The notes under the pieces were generated by a model. The model saw only the letters and a list, made by a program, of their open reading frames with translations, had not been told where the DNA came from and made no database searches. DNA of 44,590 nt from JACJYE01 sp964432875 (GTDB lineage Bacteria; Bacteroidota; Bacteroidia; Chitinophagales; Saprospiraceae). The translations under genes and the position numbers were made by a program. Shown here one piece after another: positions 8,201 to 17,051 of this stretch (its first letter is position 1; every line of letters starts with the position of its first letter). The stretch covers positions 1 through 44,590 of the forward strand of contig CAYSPJ010000031.1 in the NCBI GenBank assembly GCA_964432875.1. Direction: 5' to 3'.

Positions 8201-9655
8201 ATGGCACCAGACAAATACATCAAGAACTACATCAACGGGGCGCTGCAGCCGGCGGCTTCGGGCGCTTATCTCGACAACCTCAACCCGGCCACCGGGCAGG
8301 TCTATTCCCACTTGCCCGATTCCGACGGGCAGGATGTGCAGCAGGCCGTCGAGGCGGCGGCGCGGGCTTTCCCTCAATGGGCCCAAGCCGAGCCGCGCAA
8401 GCGCTTCCGGCTGATGATGCGCATCGCCGACATCATCGAGCAGAACATGGAGGCTTTCGCCCGCGCCGAGACCATCGACGCTGGCAAGCCCCTGTCCATG
8501 TCTATGAGCGTGGACATCCCGCGGGCGCAGTCCAACTTCCGCTTTTTCGCCACAGCGGCGCAGCAGTTCAGTTCTGAAGCTCATCATTTAGCGGGCGAAG
8601 CCATCAACTTCACCCTGCGGCAGCCGCTAGGCGTAGTGGGCTGTATCTCCCCATGGAACCTGCCGCTCTACCTCTTTACCTGGAAGATCGCCCCTGCCCT
8701 GGCCACCGGCAATTGCGTGGTAGCCAAGCCTTCCGAGCTGACCCCCATGACCGCCTACCTGCTCTCCAAAGCCTGCATCGAAGCGGGCCTGCCGCCGGGG
8801 GTGCTCAACATCGTCCACGGCTTGGGCAGCAAAGTCGGGCAGGCCATCGTGGAGCATCCCGAGACCAAAGCCATCTCCTTCACCGGCGGCACCGCCACCG
8901 GGCGGCAGATCGCCCTGACCGCCGCGCCGATGTTCAAAAAGCTTTCCCTGGAGATGGGCGGCAAAAACCCCAACATTATCTTTGCCGATTGCGACTTCGA
9001 CACCATGATGGTGCAGACCCTGCGCTCTTCCTTTTCCAACAACGGCCAGATCTGCTTGTGCGGCTCCCGCATCTACGTGGAGCGGCCGCTGTACGAAAAA
9101 TTCCGCGACGAGCTGGTCAAGCGCACCCAGTTCCTCAAAGTCGGCGACCCCTTCTCGGCGGTGACCGATCTGGGCGCGCTGATTTCACGGCAGCATCTGG
9201 AGAAAGTTGAAAGCTACCTGGCGTTGGCCGAGGTGGAAGGCGGCAGCATCCTGTGCGGCGGCACTCGCGTAGAGCTGACCGGCGAGCAAGAGGGCGGGTA
9301 TTTCCTGCGTCCCGCGGTCATTGAAGGCTTGCCTCTGCACTGCCGTACCAACCAGGAAGAAATCTTCGGGCCAGTGGTGACCATTGCCCCCTTCGACACC
9401 GAAGAAGAAGCCCTCAGCCTGGCTAATGGCACTGAATATGGCCTGTCGGCTACCCTTTGGACGAAAGACATCTCGCGCGCCAACCGCCTGGCCGAGCGCC
9501 TGCAAGCCGGCATCGTCTGGATCAACTGCTGGATGCTGCGCGATTTGCGCACGCCTTTCGGGGGCGCAAAAAGCTCTGGCTTGGGCCGGGAAGGAGGGCT
9601 GGAGGCCCTCCGCTTCTTCACCGAACCTAAAAACGTCTGTATCCGCTATGCCTGA
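8201..9655 (+). CDS. Aldehyde dehydrogenase, muconic-semialdehyde type
   Basis: A 484-aa NAD(P)-dependent aldehyde dehydrogenase. Visible motifs are SPWNLP (Asn152), the cofactor-binding FTGGTATGR, the general base in LEMGGKNPN (Glu251) and the catalytic Cys285 in NNGQICLCG, with the C-terminal FGGAKSSGLGREGG. The SVDIPRAQSNFRFFA segment and general pattern resemble 2-aminomuconate or 2-hydroxymuconate semialdehyde dehydrogenases (ALDH8-like), which act in tryptophan/kynurenine or catechol breakdown. No other gene of those pathways is in the window, so the substrate is inference. The start was placed at 8201 because MAPDKYIKNYING matches the usual N-terminus; the longer frame from 8087 adds 38 unrelated residues. 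A TATCATTG near the -7 consensus lies at 8172-8179. Confidence 0.9.
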   Translation: MAPDKYIKNYINGALQPAASGAYLDNLNPATGQVYSHLPDSDGQDVQQAVEAAARAFPQWAQAEPRKRFRLMMRIADIIEQNMEAFARAETIDAGKPLSMSMSVDIPRAQSNFRFFATAAQQFSSEAHHLAGEAINFTLRQPLGVVGCISPWNLPLYLFTWKIAPALATGNCVVAKPSELTPMTAYLLSKACIEAGLPPGVLNIVHGLGSKVGQAIVEHPETKAISFTGGTATGRQIALTAAPMFKKLSLEMGGKNPNIIFADCDFDTMMVQTLRSSFSNNGQICLCGSRIYVERPLYEKFRDELVKRTQFLKVGDPFSAVTDLGALISRQHLEKVESYLALAEVEGGSILCGGTRVELTGEQEGGYFLRPAVIEGLPLHCRTNQEEIFGPVVTIAPFDTEEEALSLANGTEYGLSATLWTKDISRANRLAERLQAGIVWINCWMLRDLRTPFGGAKSSGLGREGGLEALRFFTEPKNVCIRYA

Positions 9656-10268
9656 GCGCTAGCAGCGGCATTCTGCATAACAATCCGCTTGCGGGATTTG
9701 CTATGGTTTCCACAGGGTTTTCCACAGCCTTTTGCTCCCCCTGAACAGGTATTCAACATTATATCAACAGCAACCCCAGGGCTTTGTGGAAAAAAAAATC
9801 AGAGATCGTGAATATTTCCCTCCGGATTTTTTCTTTTTCCCGGAAAATGACCTACCTTTGAAGGTTAGACGGTAAAGCTAAAGCAGTTTTCCAACCCAAC
9901 TAAGTTCATGCCAGGCGTTTTTAGGCGCATTGGAGAGAAAATCACCGGTTGATCCAACTCCATCTGCCCTTGGGGGCAGCAGATAAATTGGATTGGCCTA
10001 CCTTTTATTACAGCTCGTGCAAGGTGATTAAGCCCTGCTTTTTCAAGTTGCTGTTGAAGCAGCCTGCTTTTGCTCATCAGGGGCATCGGGCGATCCTCAA
10101 TAGCTTGCTTGGCAGGGTATTGCCGCAGCGCTTCAGCCCATAACGGCGATGGGGCGCTATGTTGAATGCCAGCAGGGAGGCTCCCGGCTGCTTTACCCAA
10201 AACTCCAGGAGACAAACTTATTGACAATCCAAATTTAGTGACCACATACAATTAAAAAAGGCAGCGCC
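9656..10268. other. Long intergenic region with DnaA-box-like sites
   Basis: These 613 bases hold no gene I can defend. At 9706-9714 (GTTTCCACA) and 9718-9726 (TTTTCCACA) there are two direct DnaA-box-like 9-mers, and at 9785-9793 the inverted form TGTGGAAAA. The second and third differ from TTATCCACA by one base, the first by two. The stretch between and after them is AT-rich. A TACCTTTG (-7-like) follows at 9853-9860. A 128-codon minus-strand frame at 9865-10251 and a 64-codon plus frame resemble no family I know and have no coding-like pattern. Confidence 0.4.
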
Positions 10269-11291
10269 ATGACTTTCAAGATCATCTTTTCCGGCCAGCT
10301 CGAGTTCGGCACCGAGCGTAGTTTCGAACAGGTAGTCGAGCTCTTTAACCACCGTTCAGAAAACTACTACCGCAACATCCTGCTCATCAAGGCGGAAGAA
10401 ATCTTCAATGCCGAAGCCCGTACGTTGGAGATCCCTCGCCTCATCGTTGCCGAAGCCACGGAAAAGGAGTGGAAAAACACCATCAACATCCTGGAATACG
10501 TCGTACAATATGCCATCGCTGGCGATATGAATGCCTGGAAGATCAAAGACGGGCAGATCCTCAAGCACTACCACCTGGAGCCGGATAGCGACAAAGCCGC
10601 CATCCAGGCTTTCTTGACGGGGCGCGAGCTCGTCAAAGAATCCGGGCGGGAGGAAGATGCTAAAAAAGCCCTTAGCCGCGCCATCGACAAGTTTGAGCGC
10701 CATGCCAAGGCCTATGAGCGCCGCGGCTTCGTCAACTACCAGTTGCGCAACTATAAAGACGCCCTCTATGATTACTCCAAGAGCATCGGCATCAACCCCA
10801 GCGAAGCCCAGCCGCTGTTGGGGCGCGCTTTGGTGCAAATGGATATGGAAGACCTCGCCCAGGCCATCGCCGACCTGGAGCTGGCCATCAAGAATTCTAT
10901 GCCAGTGCAGCCTGTTTACTGGCAGGCACGCCGCATCAAGGGGGAATGCCACCTGCGGATGAAAGATTATGAAAAAGCTGCTTTCGAACTGAAGTTCGTG
11001 ACCATCCGCTCTTTTGCCCCAGAAGACCCCAACTTCAAGTGGCGTAAAAAAGCTTTCTTCAACTACGGGCGTGCCTTGCTGGAGACCGGCAAATACGCCG
11101 AGGCCATCAAAGCCCTGGACGAAGCCCTGAAGATCAAAATCAGCGCCGTGGAAATCCCCGAGGCCGAGCTGCTCCTCTACCGCGGCCTGGCCCTGATGAA
11201 AGCTGGCAAAACTGGCTTCAAACAGGATTTGCAGGAAGCGGCCAGCCGCGGCTCTAAACGGGCAGCTGAGCTGCTGCAGGAAGCGGCCTAG
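10269..11291 (+). CDS. TPR-repeat protein, cytoplasmic
   Basis: A 340-aa protein with no signal peptide or membrane segment. The first 120 residues are a non-repetitive N-terminal domain (MTFKIIFSGQLEFG...) that I do not recognise. From about residue 125 to the end the sequence is helical with tetratricopeptide repeats, for example KAYERRGFVNYQLRNYKDAL, the ALVQMDMEDLAQAIADLELA stretch and YGRALLETGKYAEAIKALDE. TPRs mediate protein-protein contacts, so a scaffold or assembly role is likely, but no partner is indicated. It precedes the PorE-like gene by 123 bases on the same strand. That spacer contains a perfect DnaA-box 9-mer (11364-11372), so shared transcription is uncertain. Confidence 0.75.
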   Translation: MTFKIIFSGQLEFGTERSFEQVVELFNHRSENYYRNILLIKAEEIFNAEARTLEIPRLIVAEATEKEWKNTINILEYVVQYAIAGDMNAWKIKDGQILKHYHLEPDSDKAAIQAFLTGRELVKESGREEDAKKALSRAIDKFERHAKAYERRGFVNYQLRNYKDALYDYSKSIGINPSEAQPLLGRALVQMDMEDLAQAIADLELAIKNSMPVQPVYWQARRIKGECHLRMKDYEKAAFELKFVTIRSFAPEDPNFKWRKKAFFNYGRALLETGKYAEAIKALDEALKIKISAVEIPEAELLLYRGLALMKAGKTGFKQDLQEAASRGSKRAAELLQEAA

Positions 11292-11414
11292 TGCGCGGTT
11301 GGAGCAGCCTTGGCAATTACAATCGCGGGCAAGCTACCCTGCAATTTCGTCGGCTTGGCTGAATGTGGATAACATTATCCCTACCTCAGGCGTTCGCTTT
11401 ACAAACCGCATGAG

Positions 11415-13355
11415 ATGGGCTACCGCAGCATACTACTGATAACGACATTTTTATTGGCCGGCATCCTCGCCCCGGCCCAGGGCTTCCTCCGCGAAGATGA
11501 CCTGGACAAGAAAACGCTCAAACTATACGAAGAGGCGAAGGGGCACCTCAATGCCGTACGCCTGGAAGAAGCCCGCAGCGCCTTGGAGAAAACCTTGCAA
11601 AAGGCCCCTGATTTTCTCGACGCCCGGCTGATGTATGCCGATTTGCTGCTACAGCTGAAGCAATACGAACAGGCTGAGGCCGCATTCAAGCAGGCCATCG
11701 CCTTGGCGCCGGATTATGCACCCCTGGCGTACTATTTCCTGGCTCAGGCCGAGTTTGAGCAAGGCAAATACCGGGAAGCGGCCGCCAACGTAGGGCGCTA
11801 CCTTTCCTCTGGCAAGGCCCGGGGCAACCGCCAGGGCGAGGCGGCCCGCTTGCAGGCCAACGCCGCTTTTGCCGCCGAAGCTGTCGAAAACCCCGTGCCT
11901 TTTGAGCCTCAGAGCCTCGGGCCTAATATCAATACCGCCCGGCCAGAGTACCTGCCTTCCATTAGCGCCGACGGGCAGGCGCTGGTTTATACCACCCGGG
12001 TACAGCCTAATGATGAAGACATCTACATCAGCTATTTCCAGGAAGGGGCCTGGCAGCCCGGGCAGCCGCTGGACGAGCTAAACACGCCCTACAACGAAAG
12101 CAGCCCCAGCATTTCTGCCAACGGCAAAGCCATGGTCTTTGCCAGCAACGCCCGCAATAACAATTTCGACCTCTACTACTCTCGCCTGGAGCGGGGCCGC
12201 TGGTCCAAGCCCGAGCGCCTCCCCGCTCCGGTCAACACCGACGCCTGGGAATCACAACCCTCGCTTTCTGCCGACGGCAGCGAGCTCTACTTTGCCAGCA
12301 ACCGCTCCGGAGGCCAAGGCCAATCGGATATCTGGATGAGCCGCATGACGGGTAGCGGTACTTGGAGCCAGCCCGAAAACTTGGGGGCGAAAATCAATAC
12401 CCCGCTCAATGAACAGGCACCTTTTATCCATCCGGATGGGCAGACGCTTTACTTCATGTCAAAGGGCCATCCCGGCATGGGCCAATACGACCTCTTCCTC
12501 TCGCGCCGGGAAGCGGACGGCAGCTGGGGCGAGCCACAAAACCTCGGCTATCCCATTAATACGCCCAATAATGAAGGAGCGATGGCCGTGAGCCTGGATG
12601 GGCGCACGGCCTATTTTGATACCGACCGCTTCGGCCCCACCGCCCGCAATCAGGAAATTGGCAATGCGGATTTGTTTGCCTTCCAACTCCCGCCTGCCGC
12701 TCGCCCGCTGCCTTGCACTTACGTGAAAGCCAGAGTACGGGATGCAGAGACGCTCCGCCCCTTATTGGCCGAGGCTGACTTTATTCGCCTGCGCAGCCAG
12801 GCCAGGCACCTGCGTGCCAAAACGGATGCCGAGGGTAGTTTCCTGGCGGTATTGCCGCTGGGGGAGGACTACGCGCTCAATATCTCTAAGGAGGGATACT
12901 TCTTCCATTCCGAAAATTTCGCTCTGTCCCAGGCAGCCAGCCAGGACGAGCCCTTCGTGCTAGACGTCAGGCTAGTGCCCATCCCGTTGCCAGCGGCGGC
13001 TACGCCAACCGCCGAAAAGCCAATCATCCTGAAAAATGTATTCTTCGAGACTGGCTCTGCCGCGCTGCGCCCGGAATCGCTGGGCGAGCTGCGCCGCCTG
13101 AAGGCCCTGCTGGAGGAAAACCCCGCCCTGAAAATCCAGATCAACGGGCATACCGATAATGTGGGCAAGGAGGAAGACAACCTCATTCTGTCAGAAGCGC
13201 GCGCCAAAGCCGTTTACGATTATCTGCTGGGCCAAGGCATCGCCCCTGGGCGGCTGCGCTTCCAAGGCTTCGGCCCCAACCGCCCCATCGCTTCCAACGA
13301 CACCCCCGAAGGGCGCCAGCAAAACCGCAGGACCGAGTTTCAGCCGCGGCAATAG
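11415..13355 (+). CDS. PorE-like TPR/PD40-propeller/OmpA envelope protein
   Basis: A 646-aa exported protein with four parts in order: a signal peptide ending near APAQG (residue 23), TPR repeats (about 30-150), a PD40/WD40-type beta-propeller (about 165-430) with recurring ISADGQALVY, ISANGKAMVFAS, LSADGSELYFASNR and HPDGQTLYFMSKG strands, a carboxypeptidase-regulatory-like domain (about 435-525), and a C-terminal OmpA/MotB peptidoglycan-binding domain (about 535-646; FFETGSAALRPES, INGHTDNVG, LSEARAKAVYDYL). This is the domain order of PorE of the T9SS trans-envelope complex, which ties the machinery to peptidoglycan. PorE is a lipoprotein; this signal peptide shows no lipobox Cys, so it may be a paralogue. 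Bacteroidota often carry several copies of this architecture, so a T9SS role is inference. Confidence 0.85.
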   Translation: MGYRSILLITTFLLAGILAPAQGFLREDDLDKKTLKLYEEAKGHLNAVRLEEARSALEKTLQKAPDFLDARLMYADLLLQLKQYEQAEAAFKQAIALAPDYAPLAYYFLAQAEFEQGKYREAAANVGRYLSSGKARGNRQGEAARLQANAAFAAEAVENPVPFEPQSLGPNINTARPEYLPSISADGQALVYTTRVQPNDEDIYISYFQEGAWQPGQPLDELNTPYNESSPSISANGKAMVFASNARNNNFDLYYSRLERGRWSKPERLPAPVNTDAWESQPSLSADGSELYFASNRSGGQGQSDIWMSRMTGSGTWSQPENLGAKINTPLNEQAPFIHPDGQTLYFMSKGHPGMGQYDLFLSRREADGSWGEPQNLGYPINTPNNEGAMAVSLDGRTAYFDTDRFGPTARNQEIGNADLFAFQLPPAARPLPCTYVKARVRDAETLRPLLAEADFIRLRSQARHLRAKTDAEGSFLAVLPLGEDYALNISKEGYFFHSENFALSQAASQDEPFVLDVRLVPIPLPAAATPTAEKPIILKNVFFETGSAALRPESLGELRRLKALLEENPALKIQINGHTDNVGKEEDNLILSEARAKAVYDYLLGQGIAPGRLRFQGFGPNRPIASNDTPEGRQQNRRTEFQPRQ

Positions 13356-13753
13356 CAAGGGGTAAGGAATGCCCCGGGGGATGAAGCACAACTTGACGGC
13401 ATTCGAACAGCATAGCTTAACGGCGCAAGACAGGGATACAGGGGGCACGCGTAGAGTGCGCCGAGCGCAACGTATCCGTGGGAGACCCTATCCGAGTCTC
13501 CGACGGGCCTAGGCTCAACGCAAGCTGGCTTTGGAGCCGCAACAATCAGGCACGAAAGTGCTTGATTGTTGTACGTTGCGCGCGACGCTCGGCAGCCCCC
13601 TGCCCACGGAGGGGAAACTTTGCGTTCGTCGCGCCGTTGCGAGACACTGACGCCAAGCTGCATAGCAAGCGGATTTCGGCAAAGCATAGCGAAGGCGCTA
13701 AATACATACCCCGCACGCTGCCACGCTAGATGCGGGCGATTATTGAGCAGGGC
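13356..13753. other. Intergenic region rich in inverted repeats
   Basis: This 398-base spacer between the PorE-like gene (plus) and the thiolase (minus) holds the cloverleaf-like repeat at 13460-13593. Around it are further short inverted repeats, for example GGCAC/GTGCGCC at 13444-13462 and GGCA-GCCCCC-TGCC at 13591-13604. Three short frames cross the area on both strands. They are created by the GC-rich repeat, have no coding-like composition, and are not called. The convergent flanking genes imply that terminators should lie here; none with a T-run is evident. Confidence 0.5.
13460..13593. repeat. Cloverleaf-like structured repeat, copy 2
   Basis: A 134-base element closed by inverted repeats: GCCGAGC+GCAACGTA (13460-13474) pairs with TACGTTGC (13572-13579) and GCTCGGC (13587-13593), leaving a 7-base bulge on the right. 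Inside are three hairpins: 13477-13505 (10 of 12 pairs, loop TATCC), 13526-13539 (GGCT-TTGG-AGCC plus a wobble pair) and 13540-13571 (14 bp including one G-U, capped by a GAAA tetraloop). The first hairpin is homologous to copy 1 at bases 1-39. It may be a mobile palindromic element (MITE/REP-like) or encode a structured RNA. No promoter or T-run defines a transcript, so strand is unassigned. Confidence 0.65.
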
Positions 13754-14941
13754 CTACCCCCGCTCAATAATCATCGCGATACCCTGCCCACCGCCAATGC
13801 ACATGGTGATCAGCGCGTAGCGGCCGCCGATGCGTTCCAGCTCGTACATAGCCTTGACCACCAGGATGGCACCAGTAGCGCCGATGGGGTGCCCCATGGC
13901 AATAGCGCCTCCATTGGGATTGGTCTTGTCGGCCGGGAAATTTAATTCGCGGGCTACGGCGCAGGCCTGGGCGGCAAAAGCTTCGTTGGACTCGATCAGG
14001 TCCATGTCGGCCACACTCAGGGAAGCTTTGGCCAAGACTTTCTTAACGGCGGGTACCGGGCCGATGCCCATCTCAGAGGGTTCTACCCCAGCATGGGCGT
14101 AGGCTACGATGCGGGCCATGGGCTTCAACCCACGGGCTTTGGCTTCGTCGGCATCCATGACGATGACCGCTGCTGCGCCATCGTTGATGCCGGAGGCGTT
14201 GCCGGCTGTCACCACCCCTTCCTTGCGGAAAGCGGGGCGCAACTTTGCCAACCCTTCCAAGGTAGTATCGGGGCGCGGGTGCTCGTCGGTGTCGAAGATG
14301 ATGGTTTTTTTGCGATCCTGGATTTCTACCGGCAATATTTGGCTCTTGAAGCGGCCTTCACTGATAGCGCGAGCAGCGCGGCGTTGGCTTTCGAGGGCGA
14401 ATTCATCCTGCGTCTCGCGGCCTACTCCCCATTTCGCTGCCACGTTTTCAGCAGTTTCGCCCATGTGGCCGTGGCCAAAGGGATCGTTCAATGCGCCAAC
14501 CACCATGTCGATCGCTGTGGCGTCGCCCAGGCGCTGGCCCGTTCGCAGGTTAGCCAGGGAATACAAGCCCCGGCTCATGCTCTCCGCCCCACCAGCCAGG
14601 GCGATCTTCGCATCGCCCAACTGGATGACCCGCGCTGCCGATATAATGGCCTCCATGCCGCTGCCGCAAAGGCGGTTGAGGGTAAGTGCTGGAGCCTCTG
14701 GCGGTATTCCCGCCTCCACTGCCGCAACCCGGGCCGTGTACATATCCCGCGGCTCGGTATGGATAACGTTGCCGAAAAAGGAATGCTCGACCTCTTCCGG
14801 CTTGATGCCAGCTCGCTTGATCGCCTCGCTGGCGCAGAGGGTGGCCAATTTCGTGGGGGGCACGGACTGCAAACTGCCGCCAAAAGTGCCAATCGCGGTG
14901 CGCACGCCGCTCAAAATTACAACATCCTTGGTTGTAGCCAT
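13754..14941 (-). CDS. Acetyl-CoA acetyltransferase (thiolase)
   Basis: A 395-aa thiolase of the degradative/acetoacetyl-CoA type. It condenses two acetyl-CoA to acetoacetyl-CoA or cleaves it. The nucleophile is Cys92 in NRLCGSGMEA, the catalytic His351 is in GHPIGATG and the second Cys381 in TMCIGGGQG; length and motif order are canonical. In sequence it could be AtoB, PhaA or ThlA, and the window has no butyrate, PHB or isoprenoid genes to decide. It lies downstream of the hydrogenase operon on the same strand after a 140-base gap that contains an imperfect -7 box (TATCTTTC on the minus strand, 15023-15030), so it probably has its own promoter. Functional linkage to the hydrogenase (acetyl-CoA from PFOR, reductant disposal) is inference. 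Confidence 0.93.
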   Translation of the reverse strand: MATTKDVVILSGVRTAIGTFGGSLQSVPPTKLATLCASEAIKRAGIKPEEVEHSFFGNVIHTEPRDMYTARVAAVEAGIPPEAPALTLNRLCGSGMEAIISAARVIQLGDAKIALAGGAESMSRGLYSLANLRTGQRLGDATAIDMVVGALNDPFGHGHMGETAENVAAKWGVGRETQDEFALESQRRAARAISEGRFKSQILPVEIQDRKKTIIFDTDEHPRPDTTLEGLAKLRPAFRKEGVVTAGNASGINDGAAAVIVMDADEAKARGLKPMARIVAYAHAGVEPSEMGIGPVPAVKKVLAKASLSVADMDLIESNEAFAAQACAVARELNFPADKTNPNGGAIAMGHPIGATGAILVVKAMYELERIGGRYALITMCIGGGQGIAMIIERG

Positions 14942-15081
14942 AGCTATTAGGTTTTGGTTGATTGTTTTTAAAAAACCGGCGGCGCTGATGTCAAAAGCCG
15001 CAGGCCTGTGTTTTATTTTGGCGAAAGATAAAAACTTTCCGCCAAAAAAATCTAAAAATATAGATGTTTAGATATCTTGGT

Positions 15082-15615
15082 TTAGGTAGGGCTTACTTGC
15101 TCCGCCGGATTTTGGCGATTTCCCCCTTTAAGGAGTCCTTCGAAGCAAGACAAAGCTGCCCGTAAATGATCTTCAGCACGGGTGCTCAGCCCCTCTTGCA
15201 AGGCCCATTCGGCACCTTCAATCGCAAGGACATAAGCCTCGGGCAACTTACCATATAGCTCTCCGCAAAGGAACAAGATAGCCGAAGGCGGCAGGGCGTG
15301 GGTAGTGAATTCAAAAGCTGGGGCAGGCGCGCAGGGCAGCCATTGGAAGCCTCCGGGCAGCTCGCCCTGGTAGGCATCGATAAATACCACGGTTTGGTAC
15401 TCGGCAATCAGAGCGGCATCCTCTACCTGAAGCTGGTAGCGGTATTCGGCTTGGCCCTGGAAGCCGGGGATGTTTTCCACCGCTTCCAGGAAAGCCCAGC
15501 CCAGGCCGTCATCGCGGCGGCTGTTATTGCCGATGCCGAGGAGGAGGGTGCCGGTGGTAGCAAAGCCCTGGCTGAGCCGGGCTGTCTTCAGCGGGTCAAT
15601 CACGATAGCGTTCAT
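15082..15615 (-). CDS. hoxW: Hydrogenase maturation endopeptidase (M52)
   Basis: This protease removes the C-terminal extension of the [NiFe] large subunit after nickel insertion, a HoxW/HycI-type role. The 177-aa product has the family signature GTLLLGIGNN...RRDDGLGWA, the metal-sensing Asp in VVFIDAYQGE and the His in FTTHALPPS, the three conserved positions known to contact nickel in HycI/HybD. I chose the Met at 15615, which overlaps the end of hoxH by 20 bases; the frame is open to an upstream Met at 15639, whose Thr-rich lead looks unnatural. The tight overlap suggests translational coupling with the subunit it processes. Its placement next to hoxH strongly supports the substrate. Confidence 0.88.
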   Translation of the reverse strand: MNAIVIDPLKTARLSQGFATTGTLLLGIGNNSRRDDGLGWAFLEAVENIPGFQGQAEYRYQLQVEDAALIAEYQTVVFIDAYQGELPGGFQWLPCAPAPAFEFTTHALPPSAILFLCGELYGKLPEAYVLAIEGAEWALQEGLSTRAEDHLRAALSCFEGLLKGGNRQNPAEQVSPT

Positions 15616-17047
15616 CCAGTAGGTTGTCGTTGTGGTCAAATACGGAGACGTGCAGCGGCATTTTGCCCATGGCGTGGGTCGCGCAGCTTAGGCAAGGGTC
15701 ATAGGCACGGATGACTACCTCCACCTCGTTGAGCATGGCTTCGGTGATTTCGGGCTTGCCGTCGAGCACATTTTGGGCTACCCACTTCACCGCCTGGTTC
15801 ATCGGTTCGTTGTTGTGGGTGGTGGAGACGATGAGGTTGCACTTGGTGATCATGCCCCGCTCGTCCACCTGGTAGTGGTGGATGAGGGTGCCGCGCGGAG
15901 CTTCGATAATGCCGACGCCTTCGGGGCGGCGCAGGCCTTCCCGCAGCAGGTCGTTGCCGAGGATGGCGTCATCCTCCAGCAATTCCTTAATCATCTCGGC
16001 GCAGTGCAGCAACTCGATGAGGCGGGCCCAGTGAGAGTGCATAGTGGCATTATTGGGCTTGTTGTTGGTGTAAGCCCGGAATGCCAGCCACTCCTGGTGG
16101 GCAAAGGGCGAAGGCACGCTATCGCAGACATTGAGGCGGGCCAGGGGCCCTACGCGGTTCCAGCCCTCTTTACGGCCCAGGTGTTTGAGATAGGGGAATT
16201 TCATGAACGACCACTTGGCCACTCCTTCGGCGAAATATTTGATATAGGCGTTGTTGGGCACGTCGCTGAGCGTCTTGTTGCCTAAGCTATCAATAGCCCG
16301 CAGACGGCCATGGTAAAGCTCCAGTTCGCCCAGAGGCCCTACCAGCCCGAGGTGGCCAGAGGGGTAGCGGGCGAAAGTATCCAGCCATTGGAAGTGTTTG
16401 TCGTGATAAGCCTTGATGAAATCGACTACTTCGCGCGACCAGGCGATGATGGTATCGACCGAGGGGGTATCGTTTTCCTCCAGGAAATAAGCCCGCTCGG
16501 CGGGGTCAAAAGTCTTGTGTACGCCGCCCGGCACGGCAGCGATGCCGTGGATTTTCTTGCCGGCGATGGCCTTGATGATCTCCTGGCCAAACTTGCGCAT
16601 CAGGATGCCTTTGCGGGCTAGTTCTTTATGCTCCATCGCTACGCCCACCACATTGCGCTTTTCTACCGGGGCATCCATGCCAAATAGCAGGTCGGGGGCG
16701 GCCAGGTAGAAGAAGTGCAGGGCGTGCGATTGCAGCACCTGGCCATAGTGGAGCAGGCGCCGCAGCTTGGTGGCCGTGGGCGATAAGTCCTCGGGGTCCA
16801 CGCCCACGATTTGGTCGATGGCCTTGGCGGCAGCCAGGTGGTGGCTCACCGGGCAGATGCCGCACAGGCGCTGCACCAACATGGGGGCTTCCCAGTATGG
16901 CCGGCCCTGCACGAAGCGCTCGAAGCCGCGGAACTCGACGATGTGAAAGAAGGTGTCTTGCACGTGCCCCGCCTCGTCTAGGTGGATCGTCACTTTGCCG
17001 TGGCCTTCCACCCGGGTTACGGGTTCTATCGTGATTTTGCGTGTCAT
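15596..17047 (-). CDS. hoxH: [NiFe] hydrogenase large subunit HoxH
   Basis: The catalytic subunit carrying the Ni-Fe(CN)2CO site for reversible H2 oxidation in the cytoplasm. From the start at 17047 the protein has 483 residues. The N-terminal nickel motif is QRLCGICPVSHHLA (Cys62, Cys65) and the C-terminal one is DPCLSCATH (Cys452, Cys455, His458). The 25 residues after His458 match the extension cut off by the maturation protease. The motif variants fit group 3 (cofactor-coupled, bidirectional) hydrogenases, and the neighbouring diaphorase subunits place it in 3d. The upstream frame to 17137 adds 30 residues inside hoxUY and is rejected, because MTRKITIEPVTRVEGHG is the usual N-terminus. 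Only 4 bases separate it from hoxUY. The Hyp proteins needed for cofactor assembly are not in this window. Confidence 0.95.
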   Translation of the reverse strand: MTRKITIEPVTRVEGHGKVTIHLDEAGHVQDTFFHIVEFRGFERFVQGRPYWEAPMLVQRLCGICPVSHHLAAAKAIDQIVGVDPEDLSPTATKLRRLLHYGQVLQSHALHFFYLAAPDLLFGMDAPVEKRNVVGVAMEHKELARKGILMRKFGQEIIKAIAGKKIHGIAAVPGGVHKTFDPAERAYFLEENDTPSVDTIIAWSREVVDFIKAYHDKHFQWLDTFARYPSGHLGLVGPLGELELYHGRLRAIDSLGNKTLSDVPNNAYIKYFAEGVAKWSFMKFPYLKHLGRKEGWNRVGPLARLNVCDSVPSPFAHQEWLAFRAYTNNKPNNATMHSHWARLIELLHCAEMIKELLEDDAILGNDLLREGLRRPEGVGIIEAPRGTLIHHYQVDERGMITKCNLIVSTTHNNEPMNQAVKWVAQNVLDGKPEITEAMLNEVEVVIRAYDPCLSCATHAMGKMPLHVSVFDHNDNLLDERYRD

Positions 17048-17051
17048 AGCG

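Noticed and set aside
9865..10251. A 128-codon minus-strand frame in the intergenic region
   Set aside because: No family resemblance, no promoter in the right orientation and no coding-like pattern.
13478..13729. Short overlapping frames on both strands near 13.5 kb
   Set aside because: They are produced by the GC-rich inverted repeats of the structured element.
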